NCBI RefSeq assembly: GCF_001550155.1
Contig: NZ_LRUF01000021.1
Span: 1 to 64,000, forward strand
Length of the DNA stretch: 64,000 nt
From: Pseudoalteromonas arabiensis
GTDB taxonomy: Bacteria > Pseudomonadota > Gammaproteobacteria > Enterobacterales > Alteromonadaceae
Reading direction: 5' to 3'
This document shows positions 1 through 10,165 of the stretch, one piece after another (the stretch's first letter is position 1; every line of letters begins with the position of its first letter). The notes under the pieces were generated by a model that saw nothing but the letters and a program-made list of their open reading frames with translations, made no database searches and was not told the DNA's origin. The translations under genes were made by a program, and so were the position numbers.

Positions 1-114
1 CACCCAACCAAGACCCTACTACTTCTATCCTTGTAGGCATAGTGTGGCATTCGCCATATGAAAGTAGGACATCCTACTGCGTAGCGCACCATGGCTCCTA
101 ATTAGAGAAACCCG
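1..114 (+). repeat. Tandem repeat copy 1 with 5S rRNA-like 3' fragment
   Basis: First of two near-identical units; the second starts 157 bases downstream. Positions 36-73 resemble the 3' half of bacterial 5S rRNA (GTAGTGTGG, then CCATRTGAAAGTAGGACATC). The 5' half of a 5S gene is not present. The flanking bases do not match 5S. This is most likely a decayed 5S remnant at the tail of an rRNA operon that ends just left of the window; that location is inferred. Confidence 0.65.
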
Positions 115-137
115 ATTCGAAAGAGTCGGGTTTTTTG
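109..137 (+). terminator. Rho-independent terminator after 5S-like copy 1
   Basis: Stem CCCGATTC / GAGTCGGG with a GAAA loop followed by TTTTTT. It directly follows the first 5S-like unit and would end transcription from the upstream rRNA operon. Confidence 0.8.
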
Positions 138-157
138 TTGCCTGTAGAAAAATAAAA

Positions 158-270
158 CACCCAACCAAGACCCTACTACTTCTATCCTTGTAGGCGTAGT
201 GTGGAATTCGCCATGTGAAAGTAGGACATCCTACTGCGTAGCGCACCATGGCTCCAATTAGAGAAACCCG
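158..270 (+). repeat. Tandem repeat copy 2 with 5S rRNA-like 3' fragment
   Basis: Second copy of the unit at 1-114, with only a few substitutions and a one-base length difference. The 5S-like core is at 193-230. It is followed by its own, different terminator, so the repeat unit together with a terminator appears to have been duplicated while the stem sequence diverged. Confidence 0.65.
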
Positions 271-295
271 TTGCAGCAATGCAACGGGTTTTTTC
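266..295 (+). terminator. Rho-independent terminator after 5S-like copy 2
   Basis: Perfect 10-bp stem AACCCGTTGC / GCAACGGGTT with a five-base loop, then a T run. Its stem differs from that of the first terminator apart from the AACCCG base. Confidence 0.85.
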
Positions 296-563
296 GTATG
301 TGGTCGCGCTTTTACATCGCGCTCTATCCGCGAACAGAGACCCCATGACGGGGAATAAACCCGCTGCTACGCGATAAGCTCGCCCCAACACGTGTGTCGT
401 CGCGATTTTACATCGCGCTTTTCTCTGACTCTTAAGGCACACTCGCAACAACTTCTCTAAGCGTGGCGACGAACTTGTCAGCTGGCGTTCATTAAATTAA
501 CTTTGCTTTGTTTATGGCTTTGATTTAGGATCAAAACAGTTTAAAAGCAAGAACTAATGGCCT
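296..563. other. Intergenic spacer with a short direct repeat
   Basis: No convincing gene. Two copies of a 20-base element, TCGCG[C/A]TTTTACATCGCGCT, lie at 304-323 and 400-419. Each has CGCG on both sides of an AT-rich centre, so it could form a small hairpin or be a protein site. The AT-rich stretch from about 490 probably holds the promoter of the next gene; no strong -35/-10 pair was assigned. Confidence 0.4.
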
Positions 564-1619
564 GTGTCTAGATTACTTATTTGTTTATTATTATTTTTTT
601 CGAGTGCTTCAACTTTTGCTGTTGAGGTGACTAATCTATATCAAGATACCCTTAAAGTTGCAGATAAATCACGTGATGCTCGCTTAGCTGCCAGTCGTGA
701 AGCGCTGCTCAATGTGTTGGTAAAGGTCAGTGGTGATACAACTGCAGATCAAAATCCTGTTGCTAAACAGCGTACTCGTGACATATCAGATTACATGCTC
801 AAGTTCGAATACGACGAAAAAGCAGATGGTAGTTTAAATCTGGTCGTTAAGTTTGAAGCGAACAAAATTAATGCGCTGATTAAGGAGCTTGGCTTGCCAT
901 TATGGGGCACGCGTCGTCCTTTAGTCGCTATTTGGCTTGCAATAGAAGATAACTGGCGTCGGGAGCTGGTAACACAGGAATCCTACCCGCAACTTGAACA
1001 GCTAATTTACGATAAAGCAGGTGAGCGTGGTTTAGCAGTCGTTGTCCCTTTACTTGATCTACAAGACCGCTCAATTGTTGGTATTCCTGAGGTATGGGGT
1101 AACTTTTCTGAGCCAGTAGAGCGTGCGTCGAGTCGTTATAGTGCAGAGCGAAGTATTACTGCAAGAATGTATCAACAACAAGATTCAGAAACGTGGATCC
1201 TTGATTGGCGTTTTACAAATGACGATCTTTTCGAAACTAATCGGCTGGTAGGTGATAAGCAACAAATTGTTGCTGATATGGTTGATAGTTTAGCCTCAGG
1301 CTTAGCATTAGAGTATGCGATAGACCCAACTACGATTGGCCAACTTGCATCAGCAAAATTTTATTTAAAGGGTATTAATAATTTTGTTGATATTGAACTT
1401 GCAAAACGTCGATTAGCAACTTTGAGTGTTGTTACCCGTGTAGAAATTTTGCTACGTACACCTGATATGGTGCAATTCCATGTTAATCACACAGGCAGTA
1501 TGAACGATTTTAGAAAAGCATTAGAACTTGATAGTGCCTTTAAAGCCTATCAGGACCCTCGAGATTTCTATCAAATCATTAATCAAGATGAACTTGAATA
1601 TCAGTGGCAGGGGCTTTAA
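564..1619 (+). CDS. DUF2066 domain-containing exported protein
   Basis: 351 residues with a clear Sec signal peptide (hydrophobic residues 4-14, cleavage probably near ASTFA-VE). The mature part fits the DUF2066 family, whose function is unknown; members are found in gammaproteobacteria just upstream of hda, as here. The start is GTG at 564. The only nearby ATG (557) runs into a stop. The end overlaps or nearly touches the next gene, so the two are probably cotranscribed. Identification rests on family resemblance and context. Confidence 0.8.
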   Translation: MSRLLICLLLFFSSASTFAVEVTNLYQDTLKVADKSRDARLAASREALLNVLVKVSGDTTADQNPVAKQRTRDISDYMLKFEYDEKADGSLNLVVKFEANKINALIKELGLPLWGTRRPLVAIWLAIEDNWRRELVTQESYPQLEQLIYDKAGERGLAVVVPLLDLQDRSIVGIPEVWGNFSEPVERASSRYSAERSITARMYQQQDSETWILDWRFTNDDLFETNRLVGDKQQIVADMVDSLASGLALEYAIDPTTIGQLASAKFYLKGINNFVDIELAKRRLATLSVVTRVEILLRTPDMVQFHVNHTGSMNDFRKALELDSAFKAYQDPRDFYQIINQDELEYQWQGL

Positions 1620-1624
1620 TTCTA

Positions 1625-2329
1625 GTGCAAGATCCTATGCAAATGGCACTGCCGGTTACGTTACCTGATGATGAAACGTTTACGTCTTATTTTGGTGGCG
1701 AAAATTCTCTTGAGGTTAGTCATCTTAAAGATGCATTTACAAAACTAAGCAGTAAATTCCAATATACTTATTTATGTGGTTTAGGTGATTCTGGAAAGTC
1801 TCACTTGTTGTACGCAACCTGTATTGACGCCCAAGAACGTGGTTTGTCAACGATGTTACTGTCTATGAGAGAGGTGATTGATTACGGGCCTATGGTTCTT
1901 GATGGCTTGGAGACTCTTGATGTTTTATGTATCGATGACGTTCATTTAGTGGCTGGTAATGATGCGTGGGAAAAAGGCTTATTTAACTTTTTCAATCGCT
2001 TTAACGAGCCAGGTAAATACTTGGTTGTCACTGCCGATCTATTACCTGATATGCTGCATATCAATCTACCTGATCTTGTATCGCGTTTGAAATGGGGCAC
2101 GACATTGCAAATACGCTCAATGAGTGACGATGACAAAGCTGAAGCACTTGTACGCCGTGCTCACATGCGTGGTCTTGAACTGACCGACGAATGTGCGCGC
2201 TTTTTATTAACGCGACTAAGCCGCGATATGCGCGCACTACTCGATGTTTTAGATAAACTTGACCATGCCTCTATGGCTGCGCAAAGAAAATTAACAATTC
2301 CTTTTATAAAATCAACGTTAAAGCTTTAG
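1625..2329 (+). CDS. hda: DnaA regulatory inactivator Hda
   Basis: Hda binds the sliding clamp and stimulates hydrolysis of DnaA-bound ATP after replication starts. The sequence shows a clamp-binding QMALPV-type N-terminus followed by LPDDETF, a Walker A-like GDSGKSHLL, a Walker B-like LCIDDVH and a C-terminal AAA+ lid domain, as in DnaA domain III. Length (234 residues) is normal. GTG 1625 was chosen because an AGGGG stretch lies about 11 bases upstream. GTG 1604, overlapping the previous gene, and ATG 1637 are alternatives. Confidence 0.93.
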   Translation: MQDPMQMALPVTLPDDETFTSYFGGENSLEVSHLKDAFTKLSSKFQYTYLCGLGDSGKSHLLYATCIDAQERGLSTMLLSMREVIDYGPMVLDGLETLDVLCIDDVHLVAGNDAWEKGLFNFFNRFNEPGKYLVVTADLLPDMLHINLPDLVSRLKWGTTLQIRSMSDDDKAEALVRRAHMRGLELTDECARFLLTRLSRDMRALLDVLDKLDHASMAAQRKLTIPFIKSTLKL

Positions 2330-2390
2330 TAGGGCTAGAATCTAGTCCTTGCTTTCAGTTATCATTAGCTATTACAAAATCCTTCTGTGA

Positions 2391-3386
<996 letters not shown>

Positions 3387-3401
3387 GAGTGAAGATATAA
3401 A

Positions 3402-5789
3402 ATGAAATTTAGTGAAAAGTGGTTAAGAGAGTGGGTTAACCCAGCAATCGACACACAGGCTCTTTCGGAACAGTTATCAATGGCTGGTCTTGAAGTTGAC
3501 GGTGTTGAGCCTGCAGCGGCTGAGTTCACAGGCGTTGTTGTTGGTGAAGTGGTTGAATGTGGTCAACACCCTGACGCTGATAAATTACGTGTAACGAAAA
3601 TAAACGTGGGTGGTGATGAGCTACTTGATATCGTGTGTGGTGCACCTAACTGTCGCCAAGGTTTAAAAGTAGCGGTTGCGACTGTTGGCGCTGTATTACC
3701 TGGCGACTTCAAAATCAAAAAAGCCAAACTTCGTGGTCAACCTTCACACGGTATGCTGTGCGCATTCGTTGAATTAGGTATCAGCGAAGAAGGCGATGGC
3801 ATCATGGAATTACCAAGTGATGCACCAGTCGGCACAGACTTACGTGAATACTTAAGCCTTGATGACAACATTATTGATGTTGACTTAACACCAAACCGTG
3901 GTGATTGTCTAGGTATTAAAGGTCTAGCGCGTGAAGTGGGCGTACTTAACAGTGTTGATGTGAATACACTTGAAATTGCACCAGTTGCTGCAACGATTGA
4001 TGACAAAGTATCAATTGAGCTTGTCAATGATGAAGCGTGCCCTCGTTATTTAGGCCGTGTAATCAAAGGTATTAACCTTGAGGCAGAAACACCGCTTTGG
4101 ATGGTAGAAAAGCTTCGTCGCAGTGGAATTCGTTCAATTGACCCTGTTGTTGATGTAACAAACTACGTGTTATTAGAGCTAGGTCACCCAATGCACGCAT
4201 TTGATTTAAATGCGATTGAAGGTGGTATTAAAGTACGTAGCGCAAACGCGGGTGAAGAGTTAGTTCTGCTTGACGGCAACACAGCTAAACTAAACGAGTC
4301 TACGCTTGTGATTGCTGATCACAACAAAGCGCTTGCTATCGCGGGTATTTTTGGTGGTGAAAAGTCTGGTGTAACTGAAGCAACATCAGACATTTTATTA
4401 GAAAGTGCATTCTTCAACCCTGTCGCTATTGCGGGTCAAGCACGTAGCTACGGTTTACACACAGATGCATCACATCGCTACGAGCGTGGTGTAGATTTTG
4501 CGCTGCAAAAAGATGCAATGGAACGTGCGACAGCATTACTTCTTGAGATTGTTGGCGGTGAAGCAGGCCCTGTTGTTGAAGCCGTCGCAACTGACAAATT
4601 ACCAAAAGTGACAGAGGTACGTTTACGTCGTGAGCGTTTAGACCGCGTAATTGGCCACCACATTGATGATGCAAAAGTCACTGACATCCTAACGCGTTTA
4701 GGTTTAGACGTAAAAATTGTTGATGGCATATGGAGCGCTGACGTACCTAGCTATCGCTTTGATATTCGTATTGAAGAAGACTTAATTGAAGAAGTTGCGC
4801 GTGTATACGGCTATAACAGCATTCCAAATGTTGCACCAACTGCTAAGTTAAAAATGACTAACCATGATGAGTCGCATGTTGCGGTCACTAAATTCCGTAA
4901 TACGCTTGTTACACGTGGTTACCAAGAAGCAATTACCTACAGCTTCGTAGATCCAAAAGCACAAGCAATTTTACACCCGCAAAGTGATGCACTTGTATTG
5001 CCACACCCAATTTCAGTTGAAATGTCAGCTATGCGTGTCAGCTTAATGCCGGGTTTATTAGCATCATTAGTGTATAACCAAAACCGTCAGCAACCCCGTG
5101 TACGTTTATTTGAGCATGGTTTAAAATTCTTACGCGACGAGAATGCTGAGAATGGTGTAAACCAAGTTGCTGTGATCGGAGGTGTTATCTCTGGTCTTGC
5201 TCACGGTGAACATTGGGTTCAAGAAAAACGTAGCGTTGATTTTTATGATTTAAAAGGTGATGTTGAAGCACTTTTAGCGATTAGCAACGATTCATCACGT
5301 TTTGAGATAAAAGCAGAGCAGTCTGATGGCTTACACCCAGGCCAATCAGCGGTTATTTATGTTAATGGTAAAAAAGTAGGCTTCTTTGGTGCAGTGCACC
5401 CACAAGTGCAAAAGTCACTAGATATCAATAACACAGCATTTGTGTTTGAAATCGAAATGTCTGCATTAGAAAAAAGAAAATTACCAGAAGCTGTGGCTGT
5501 GTCGAAATTCCCGTCAAACCGCCGTGATATCGCGATTTTAGTGGAAGATCACGTAAAATCTGGCGATATTTTAAATGTCATAGAAAAAGTTGGCGGAAAT
5601 CAATTGGTTGACCTAAACTTATTCGATGTGTATAAGGGCAAAGGTATTGAGCCAAATTATAAGAGTTTGGCGATTGCTCTAACACTACAAGCGGTTGATA
5701 GAACGCTCGAAGAGAAAGATATCAATCAGGTAGTTGATAATGTGGTGGCCGCACTGGCCGAACAATTTAACGCATCGTTGAGGGACTAG
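3402..5789 (+). CDS. pheT: Phenylalanine--tRNA ligase beta subunit
   Basis: 795 residues, the usual full-length PheT. It starts with the [14 protein letters not shown] signature and a tRNA-binding EMAP-like domain (about 40-150). B3/B4 editing, B5 and core domains follow, and an anticodon-binding FDX-ACB domain closes the C-terminus ([14 protein letters not shown] onward). It is paired with pheS upstream, and its stop is two bases before the ihfA start. The gene order pheS-pheT-ihfA is conserved in gammaproteobacteria. Confidence 0.98.
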   Translation: MKFSEKWLREWVNPAIDTQALSEQLSMAGLEVDGVEPAAAEFTGVVVGEVVECGQHPDADKLRVTKINVGGDELLDIVCGAPNCRQGLKVAVATVGAVLPGDFKIKKAKLRGQPSHGMLCAFVELGISEEGDGIMELPSDAPVGTDLREYLSLDDNIIDVDLTPNRGDCLGIKGLAREVGVLNSVDVNTLEIAPVAATIDDKVSIELVNDEACPRYLGRVIKGINLEAETPLWMVEKLRRSGIRSIDPVVDVTNYVLLELGHPMHAFDLNAIEGGIKVRSANAGEELVLLDGNTAKLNESTLVIADHNKALAIAGIFGGEKSGVTEATSDILLESAFFNPVAIAGQARSYGLHTDASHRYERGVDFALQKDAMERATALLLEIVGGEAGPVVEAVATDKLPKVTEVRLRRERLDRVIGHHIDDAKVTDILTRLGLDVKIVDGIWSADVPSYRFDIRIEEDLIEEVARVYGYNSIPNVAPTAKLKMTNHDESHVAVTKFRNTLVTRGYQEAITYSFVDPKAQAILHPQSDALVLPHPISVEMSAMRVSLMPGLLASLVYNQNRQQPRVRLFEHGLKFLRDENAENGVNQVAVIGGVISGLAHGEHWVQEKRSVDFYDLKGDVEALLAISNDSSRFEIKAEQSDGLHPGQSAVIYVNGKKVGFFGAVHPQVQKSLDINNTAFVFEIEMSALEKRKLPEAVAVSKFPSNRRDIAILVEDHVKSGDILNVIEKVGGNQLVDLNLFDVYKGKGIEPNYKSLAIALTLQAVDRTLEEKDINQVVDNVVAALAEQFNASLRD

Positions 5790-5791
5790 AT

Positions 5792-6091
5792 ATGGCGCTT
5801 ACTAAAGCCGACATAGCTGAACACCTATTTGAAAAACTCGGGATTAATAAGAAAGATGCCAAAGATTTAGTTGAAGCGTTTTTTGAAGAAATCCGCTCAG
5901 CGCTAGAAAAAGGTGAGCAGGTTAAGCTCTCTGGATTTGGTAACTTTGATCTTCGAGATAAGAAAGAACGTCCAGGCCGTAATCCGAAAACAGGCGAAGA
6001 TATCCCTATTTCGGCACGCCGAGTAGTAACTTTTAGACCCGGTCAGAAGTTAAAAACTCGCGTTGAAGTTGGCACAAGCAAATCAAAATGA
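5792..6091 (+). CDS. ihfA: Integration host factor subunit alpha
   Basis: 99-residue HU/IHF family DNA-bending protein. With IhfB it forms the heterodimer that bends specific sites in recombination, replication and sigma-54 promoter activation. The beta-arm signature [22 protein letters not shown] is followed by FRPGQKLK. It lies two bases after pheT and is followed by a strong terminator. IHF may be relevant to the sigma-54 promoter at ccoG in this window (inference). Confidence 0.97.
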   Translation: MALTKADIAEHLFEKLGINKKDAKDLVEAFFEEIRSALEKGEQVKLSGFGNFDLRDKKERPGRNPKTGEDIPISARRVVTFRPGQKLKTRVEVGTSKSK

Positions 6092-6093
6092 AA

Positions 6094-6117
6094 AAAGGCA
6101 GCGTTAGCTGCCTTTTT
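6094..6117 (+). terminator. Terminator after ihfA
   Basis: Stem AAAGGCAGC / GCTGCCTTT with loop GTTA and a T run. It begins just past the ihfA stop and ends the hda-pheST-ihfA unit. Confidence 0.9.
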
Positions 6118-6133
6118 TATTTCTTTTTGCAGT

Positions 6134-6934
6134 TTAAAAGTCACGAGGGGACACAAACTTACCTGCTTGGATACTGTCGTAGGTTTGTTGTGCTAAATCA
6201 TCTAAGCTATCTAGGCTCTTACCTGAGGCTGTTAACTTATGTTCGATTGGTAAAATATCAACATTTTCGTAGCCAGATAACTGTGCAACCCGTGCGAAAG
6301 TATATGCGTGTTTGTATTTCTCATGTTTATAAAACAAGCTGACTAAAGTTGGGTAGATCTCAGAATTTGGGGTTTCGTCTGCTTTATTGAGTTCTAGTGT
6401 TTTGTAAAGCAAGTCGATGGTTTTTTCATCATCAAACTTTACATAATAACTGGCAAGGAAAAATTGCATTTCAGCATTTTCAGTGACACTTTTATCATTT
6501 TCTAAAGCAAGCAACTTGGTTAACGCCGATTGGTCATTATTGCGTGACCAGTGATAGTAAAGAAGGCCTGGGTGTTTGGTATCTTTAGTATCCTGGAAGA
6601 TACGGGTCATTTCCTTAATGCTCGTCAAGTGGCCTTCAACGCGTGAGGTTGTTTTTTCTTTAAGTTTTATATGCTCAATCTTTGCGGCTAACGACACGCA
6701 TTGGTCATACTTTTCAAAGCCTTTTAAAAGCTGATACTTATTTTCATCGGTAGGCGACTTATATTCAATATAACGTTGCATGATGACGTCTTTGCGTTGC
6801 TCTTTACAGTGGCTATCTTTATTTAGATCACTACAAAAGCCAGGGGTTTCTTCACACACTTTGGCCAGTGTTAGCGGATCTTCACACCCAGTTAATGCCA
6901 ATAAACCAAGCAGCAGGCTTGCTCTTAATAACAT
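6134..6934 (-). CDS. DUF2989 domain-containing lipoprotein
   Basis: 266 residues with an N-terminal lipoprotein signal (hydrophobic stretch ending in the lipobox LTGC at residues 14-17). Cysteines near the mature N-terminus, CEETPGFC and a later C, match the DUF2989 family of Vibrio and Alteromonadales. The C-terminal half looks helical, with TPR-like spacing. Function is unknown; it is probably attached to the envelope. ATG 6934 is preceded by AAGG. It converges on ihfA. Confidence 0.8.
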   Translation of the reverse strand: MLLRASLLLGLLALTGCEDPLTLAKVCEETPGFCSDLNKDSHCKEQRKDVIMQRYIEYKSPTDENKYQLLKGFEKYDQCVSLAAKIEHIKLKEKTTSRVEGHLTSIKEMTRIFQDTKDTKHPGLLYYHWSRNNDQSALTKLLALENDKSVTENAEMQFFLASYYVKFDDEKTIDLLYKTLELNKADETPNSEIYPTLVSLFYKHEKYKHAYTFARVAQLSGYENVDILPIEHKLTASGKSLDSLDDLAQQTYDSIQAGKFVSPRDF

Positions 6935-7107
6935 TCCTTAACCTCAAGTTAATAAATACTACTTTATTCTAGCGCAATGAATTGATCTGTAACAGTGGAG
7001 AATCATCTGAGTTTAAATTAGAATACTCCTGCCAGAGATGTGCTGCTCTCAAATCACAGTGCATTTTTATGGCTATCCGTTCAAAATTGTTTAATTAGGT
7101 AAAAAAA

Positions 7108-8550
7108 ATGACCTCATCTCACGAGTTAGAATACACAAGCAGCTGGCAAGAACGTCAAGACTACGCAGAAAGCATGCAACCAATTATTGGTAAGCTTTAC
7201 CGTAGTCGTGGTATCGAAATTGCTGTATATGGCCGTCCTCTCGTTAATGCCAGTACAATCGATATCATCAAAGCACATAAGACCGTTGCTCAGTTTGAAG
7301 GTACAAAACTACGTTTACGTGAAAGCTTCCCATTTCTTGAAGCGATTAGCAAAATGGACTTAAACTCAGCACGTATCGATATTGGTAAACTAGCGTATGG
7401 TTATTTATTTAATGATGCAGCTAAAGGTCGTTCAGTTGAAGAGTACCTAACTGACGAGTTGGCAGAAATCGCTAATGCAGAGCGTAAAGAGCCGCGTGAT
7501 GTTGTGTTATATGGCTTCGGTCGTATCGGTCGTTTATTAGCGCGTCTATTAATTGAGAAATCAGGCCCTTATGCTGATTTACGTTTACGTGCGATCGTCG
7601 TACGTGGCGGTAAAGACGGCGACCTAGAAAAGCGCGCAAGCTTACTGCGTCGTGACTCTATTCACGGTCCATTCAATGGCTCTATCACCATTGATAAAGA
7701 GCGTAATGCAATTAAAGCTAACGGTAGTTACATCCAAGTTATCTACGCTAACTCACCAAGCGAAGTTGATTACACAGCTTACGGCATCGACAATGCACTT
7801 GTTGTTGATAACACAGGTATCTGGAAAGACGAAGCCGGCCTTGGTCAGCATTTAGAAGCGAAAGGCGCTGCAAAAGTATTATTAACTGCACCTGCTAAAG
7901 GCAATATTAAAAACATCGTATACGGTGTAAACAACCAAGATATCAAACCTGAAGATAAAATTGTGTGTGCAGCAAGTTGTACTACCAATGCTATTACACC
8001 GACATTAAAAGCGCTTAACGATAAGTTTGGTATCAAGAACGGTCACGTTGAAACTGTTCACTCATACACAAATGACCAAAACTTAATTGATAACTACCAC
8101 AAAGCTGAGCGTCGTGGTCGTGCTGCTGCACTTAACATGGTTATCACGTCAACGGGTGCTGCAAAAGCGGTTTCTAAAGCGTTACCTGAGCTTGAAGGTA
8201 AACTAACTGGTAATGCAATCCGTGTTCCTACACCAAACGTATCAATGGCTATCTTGAACTTAAACCTTGAAAAAGGTACAACTGTTGAAGAACTCAATGC
8301 GTTCTTACGTGAAACAGCACTTTACTCAGATCTTCGTGACCAAATCGATTACACAGCCTCAACTGAAATCGTCTCTACAGACTTAGTGGGTAGCCGTTAC
8401 GCAGGTGTTGTTGACTCACAAGCAACAATCGTAGATGACAACCGTGTTGTGCTTTACGTTTGGTACGATAATGAGTTTGGTTATAGCTGTCAGGTTGTAC
8501 GTTGTATGCGTGACATGGCTGAAGTAACTTTCCCAAGCTTACCTCGTTAA
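7108..8550 (+). CDS. Glyceraldehyde-3-phosphate dehydrogenase, long form
   Basis: 480 residues, against about 330 for ordinary GapA. About 130 extra N-terminal residues without a recognised motif precede the Rossmann fold (GFGRIGR at 136-142). The catalytic cysteine is C291 in ASCTTN. The HSYTNDQ and TGAAKAV motifs of the family follow. It oxidises glyceraldehyde 3-phosphate to 1,3-bisphosphoglycerate with NAD(P), or runs the reverse reaction. Such long forms are known in marine gammaproteobacteria; whether this one serves glycolysis or gluconeogenesis cannot be read from the sequence. Single-gene unit with its own terminator. Confidence 0.92.
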   Translation: MTSSHELEYTSSWQERQDYAESMQPIIGKLYRSRGIEIAVYGRPLVNASTIDIIKAHKTVAQFEGTKLRLRESFPFLEAISKMDLNSARIDIGKLAYGYLFNDAAKGRSVEEYLTDELAEIANAERKEPRDVVLYGFGRIGRLLARLLIEKSGPYADLRLRAIVVRGGKDGDLEKRASLLRRDSIHGPFNGSITIDKERNAIKANGSYIQVIYANSPSEVDYTAYGIDNALVVDNTGIWKDEAGLGQHLEAKGAAKVLLTAPAKGNIKNIVYGVNNQDIKPEDKIVCAASCTTNAITPTLKALNDKFGIKNGHVETVHSYTNDQNLIDNYHKAERRGRAAALNMVITSTGAAKAVSKALPELEGKLTGNAIRVPTPNVSMAILNLNLEKGTTVEELNAFLRETALYSDLRDQIDYTASTEIVSTDLVGSRYAGVVDSQATIVDDNRVVLYVWYDNEFGYSCQVVRCMRDMAEVTFPSLPR

Positions 8551-8573
8551 TAGCTAAATATTAAAGAATCTAG

Positions 8574-8598
8574 AAGCCAGCATTATGCTGGCTTTTTT
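8574..8598 (+). terminator. Terminator after GAPDH
   Basis: Stem AAGCCAGCA / TGCTGGCTT followed by a T run, 24 bases after the GAPDH stop. Confidence 0.88.
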
Positions 8599-8751
8599 AG
8601 TCGTGAAAGTGTTTGCAAATTTTCTGCATGTGATAGGCTGTGCTACGTCTACATCATATTACTAACAAAACGTTCTACACAAGAGCGTTGACTTAATTCT
8701 TAACTAACAAGCGAATAGCTAAGAATTATTTTTAACCAATAGGTTTATAGA

Positions 8752-9879
8752 ATGAAAATCACCAGCAATTTTGACAGTGGTAATATCAAGGTTATTGAAG
8801 CCGTTGATCCACTGAATATTCAATTAGAAATTAATAAAGACAATCAGTCTGATTTTTTCCAGTGGTTTCACTTTCGTCTTGAAACAACACCGTTTCAAAA
8901 CCATAAATTACACATAAATAACCTAAAAAACTCAGCGTATCCTGATGGCTGGGAAGGTTATCACGCTGTTGCATCGTACGACCGTCAAACGTGGTTCCGT
9001 GTTCCTTCTGAGTATGCCGATGGCACGCTATCTTTTGAAGTTGAACCTGAATGTGGCAGCATGTACTTTGCTTACTTTGCCCCATATAGCTATGACCGTC
9101 ACTTAGATTTACTTGCATGGGCACAAAGCCAGCATGCATGTGAACTAGAAACGTTAGGTGAAACACTTGATGGTCGCGACATGAGTGTATTGCGTGTGGG
9201 TATCCCAAGTGATGATAAAAAGATCATTTGGGTCACAGCACGCCAACACCCAGGTGAAACAATGGCTGAGTGGTATGTTGAAGGTTTACTTCATAAACTA
9301 CTTGACGATGAAGACCCACATGCTGCAGCACTCTTGTCTAAAGCAGTATTTTATATCGTGCCGAACATGAACCCTGATGGCAGTGTGCGTGGTCACCTTC
9401 GTACAAACGCGAAAGGCGTTAACTTAAACCGTGAGTGGCAAACACCGAGCATGGAAAATAGCCCAGAAGTATTCTTGGTGCTAAACAAGATGCGCGAAAC
9501 GGGCCTTGATATGCACTTGGATATTCATGGTGACGAAGCGATCCCTTATAACTTTGTTGCCGGTAGTGAAGGTATCCCAGGCTACGATGATCGCTTAAAA
9601 GAGTTAGAAGATAGCTTTAAAGCCGCGCTTTTAACTGTGACGCCAGAGTTCCAAGACGAGCATGGTTATCCAAAAGATGAGCCGGGCCAGGCTAACTTAA
9701 CGGTAGGTTCTTCGGCTGTTGCCCATGAATTTAATGCATTAGCGTATACGGTAGAGATGCCATTTAAAGATAACGATGATTTACCAGATCCTGATTACGG
9801 TTGGTCAGACCGCCGTTCGTATCAATTTGGTCAAGATACGTTAGCGGCCATCGTGAACGTGGTCGATAAACTAAGATAA
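8752..9879 (+). CDS. M14-family zinc carboxypeptidase (cytosolic carboxypeptidase-like)
   Basis: 375 residues without a signal peptide, hence cytoplasmic. The N-terminal ~130 residues form the beta-sandwich domain seen in cytosolic carboxypeptidases (WFHFRLE, FAYFAPYSYDRH). The M14 catalytic domain has the zinc ligands H166 and E169 (HPGE) and H259 (DIHGDE), the substrate-binding NPDGSVRGHLRTN/LNREW region, and a candidate catalytic Glu in YTVEMPF. The family removes C-terminal residues from peptides; the substrate here is unknown. Monocistronic. Confidence 0.88.
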   Translation: MKITSNFDSGNIKVIEAVDPLNIQLEINKDNQSDFFQWFHFRLETTPFQNHKLHINNLKNSAYPDGWEGYHAVASYDRQTWFRVPSEYADGTLSFEVEPECGSMYFAYFAPYSYDRHLDLLAWAQSQHACELETLGETLDGRDMSVLRVGIPSDDKKIIWVTARQHPGETMAEWYVEGLLHKLLDDEDPHAAALLSKAVFYIVPNMNPDGSVRGHLRTNAKGVNLNREWQTPSMENSPEVFLVLNKMRETGLDMHLDIHGDEAIPYNFVAGSEGIPGYDDRLKELEDSFKAALLTVTPEFQDEHGYPKDEPGQANLTVGSSAVAHEFNALAYTVEMPFKDNDDLPDPDYGWSDRRSYQFGQDTLAAIVNVVDKLR

Positions 9880-9884
9880 CGCAC

Positions 9885-9917
9885 ATTACGGGCATCAGCA
9901 AAACTGATGCCCGTAAT
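9885..9917 (+). terminator. Strong hairpin after the M14 peptidase
   Basis: Perfect 14-bp inverted repeat ATTACGGGCATCAG / CTGATGCCCGTAAT with a five-base loop, beginning six bases after the stop. Only a poor T tract follows (TGTAT), so it may act as an mRNA 3' stabiliser or a weak terminator. Confidence 0.6.
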
Positions 9918-10165
9918 TGTATCTAGTGATAAGAGTTTCAGCGATGCTTACGAATGGCACAATGAATGTTAATTAATGTCACGTACACGTCATTTTGAAA
10001 ATTAACTGTTAACAAAGATGGGGTGTTTAAGTTAATATTCAATACGTTTCGCTGAGACGTTATTAAGTTTTATTAATATTTCTCACACATATATGTCGCG
10101 TATTCTCACAAGCTCACGCAGAGTATCGTAACTAACAATAAAAAATATCATCATAGAGGATATCC

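Noticed and set aside
25..451. Two overlapping minus-strand open frames in the first 450 bases
   Set aside because: They run through the 5S-like repeats and terminators, and their shared peptide segments merely mirror the DNA repeat. No ribosome sites.
9880..10165. Possible glycine riboswitch before the AGCS symporter
   Set aside because: No recognisable glycine aptamer core was seen; apart from the 9885 hairpin the gap is AT-rich without clear paired structure.
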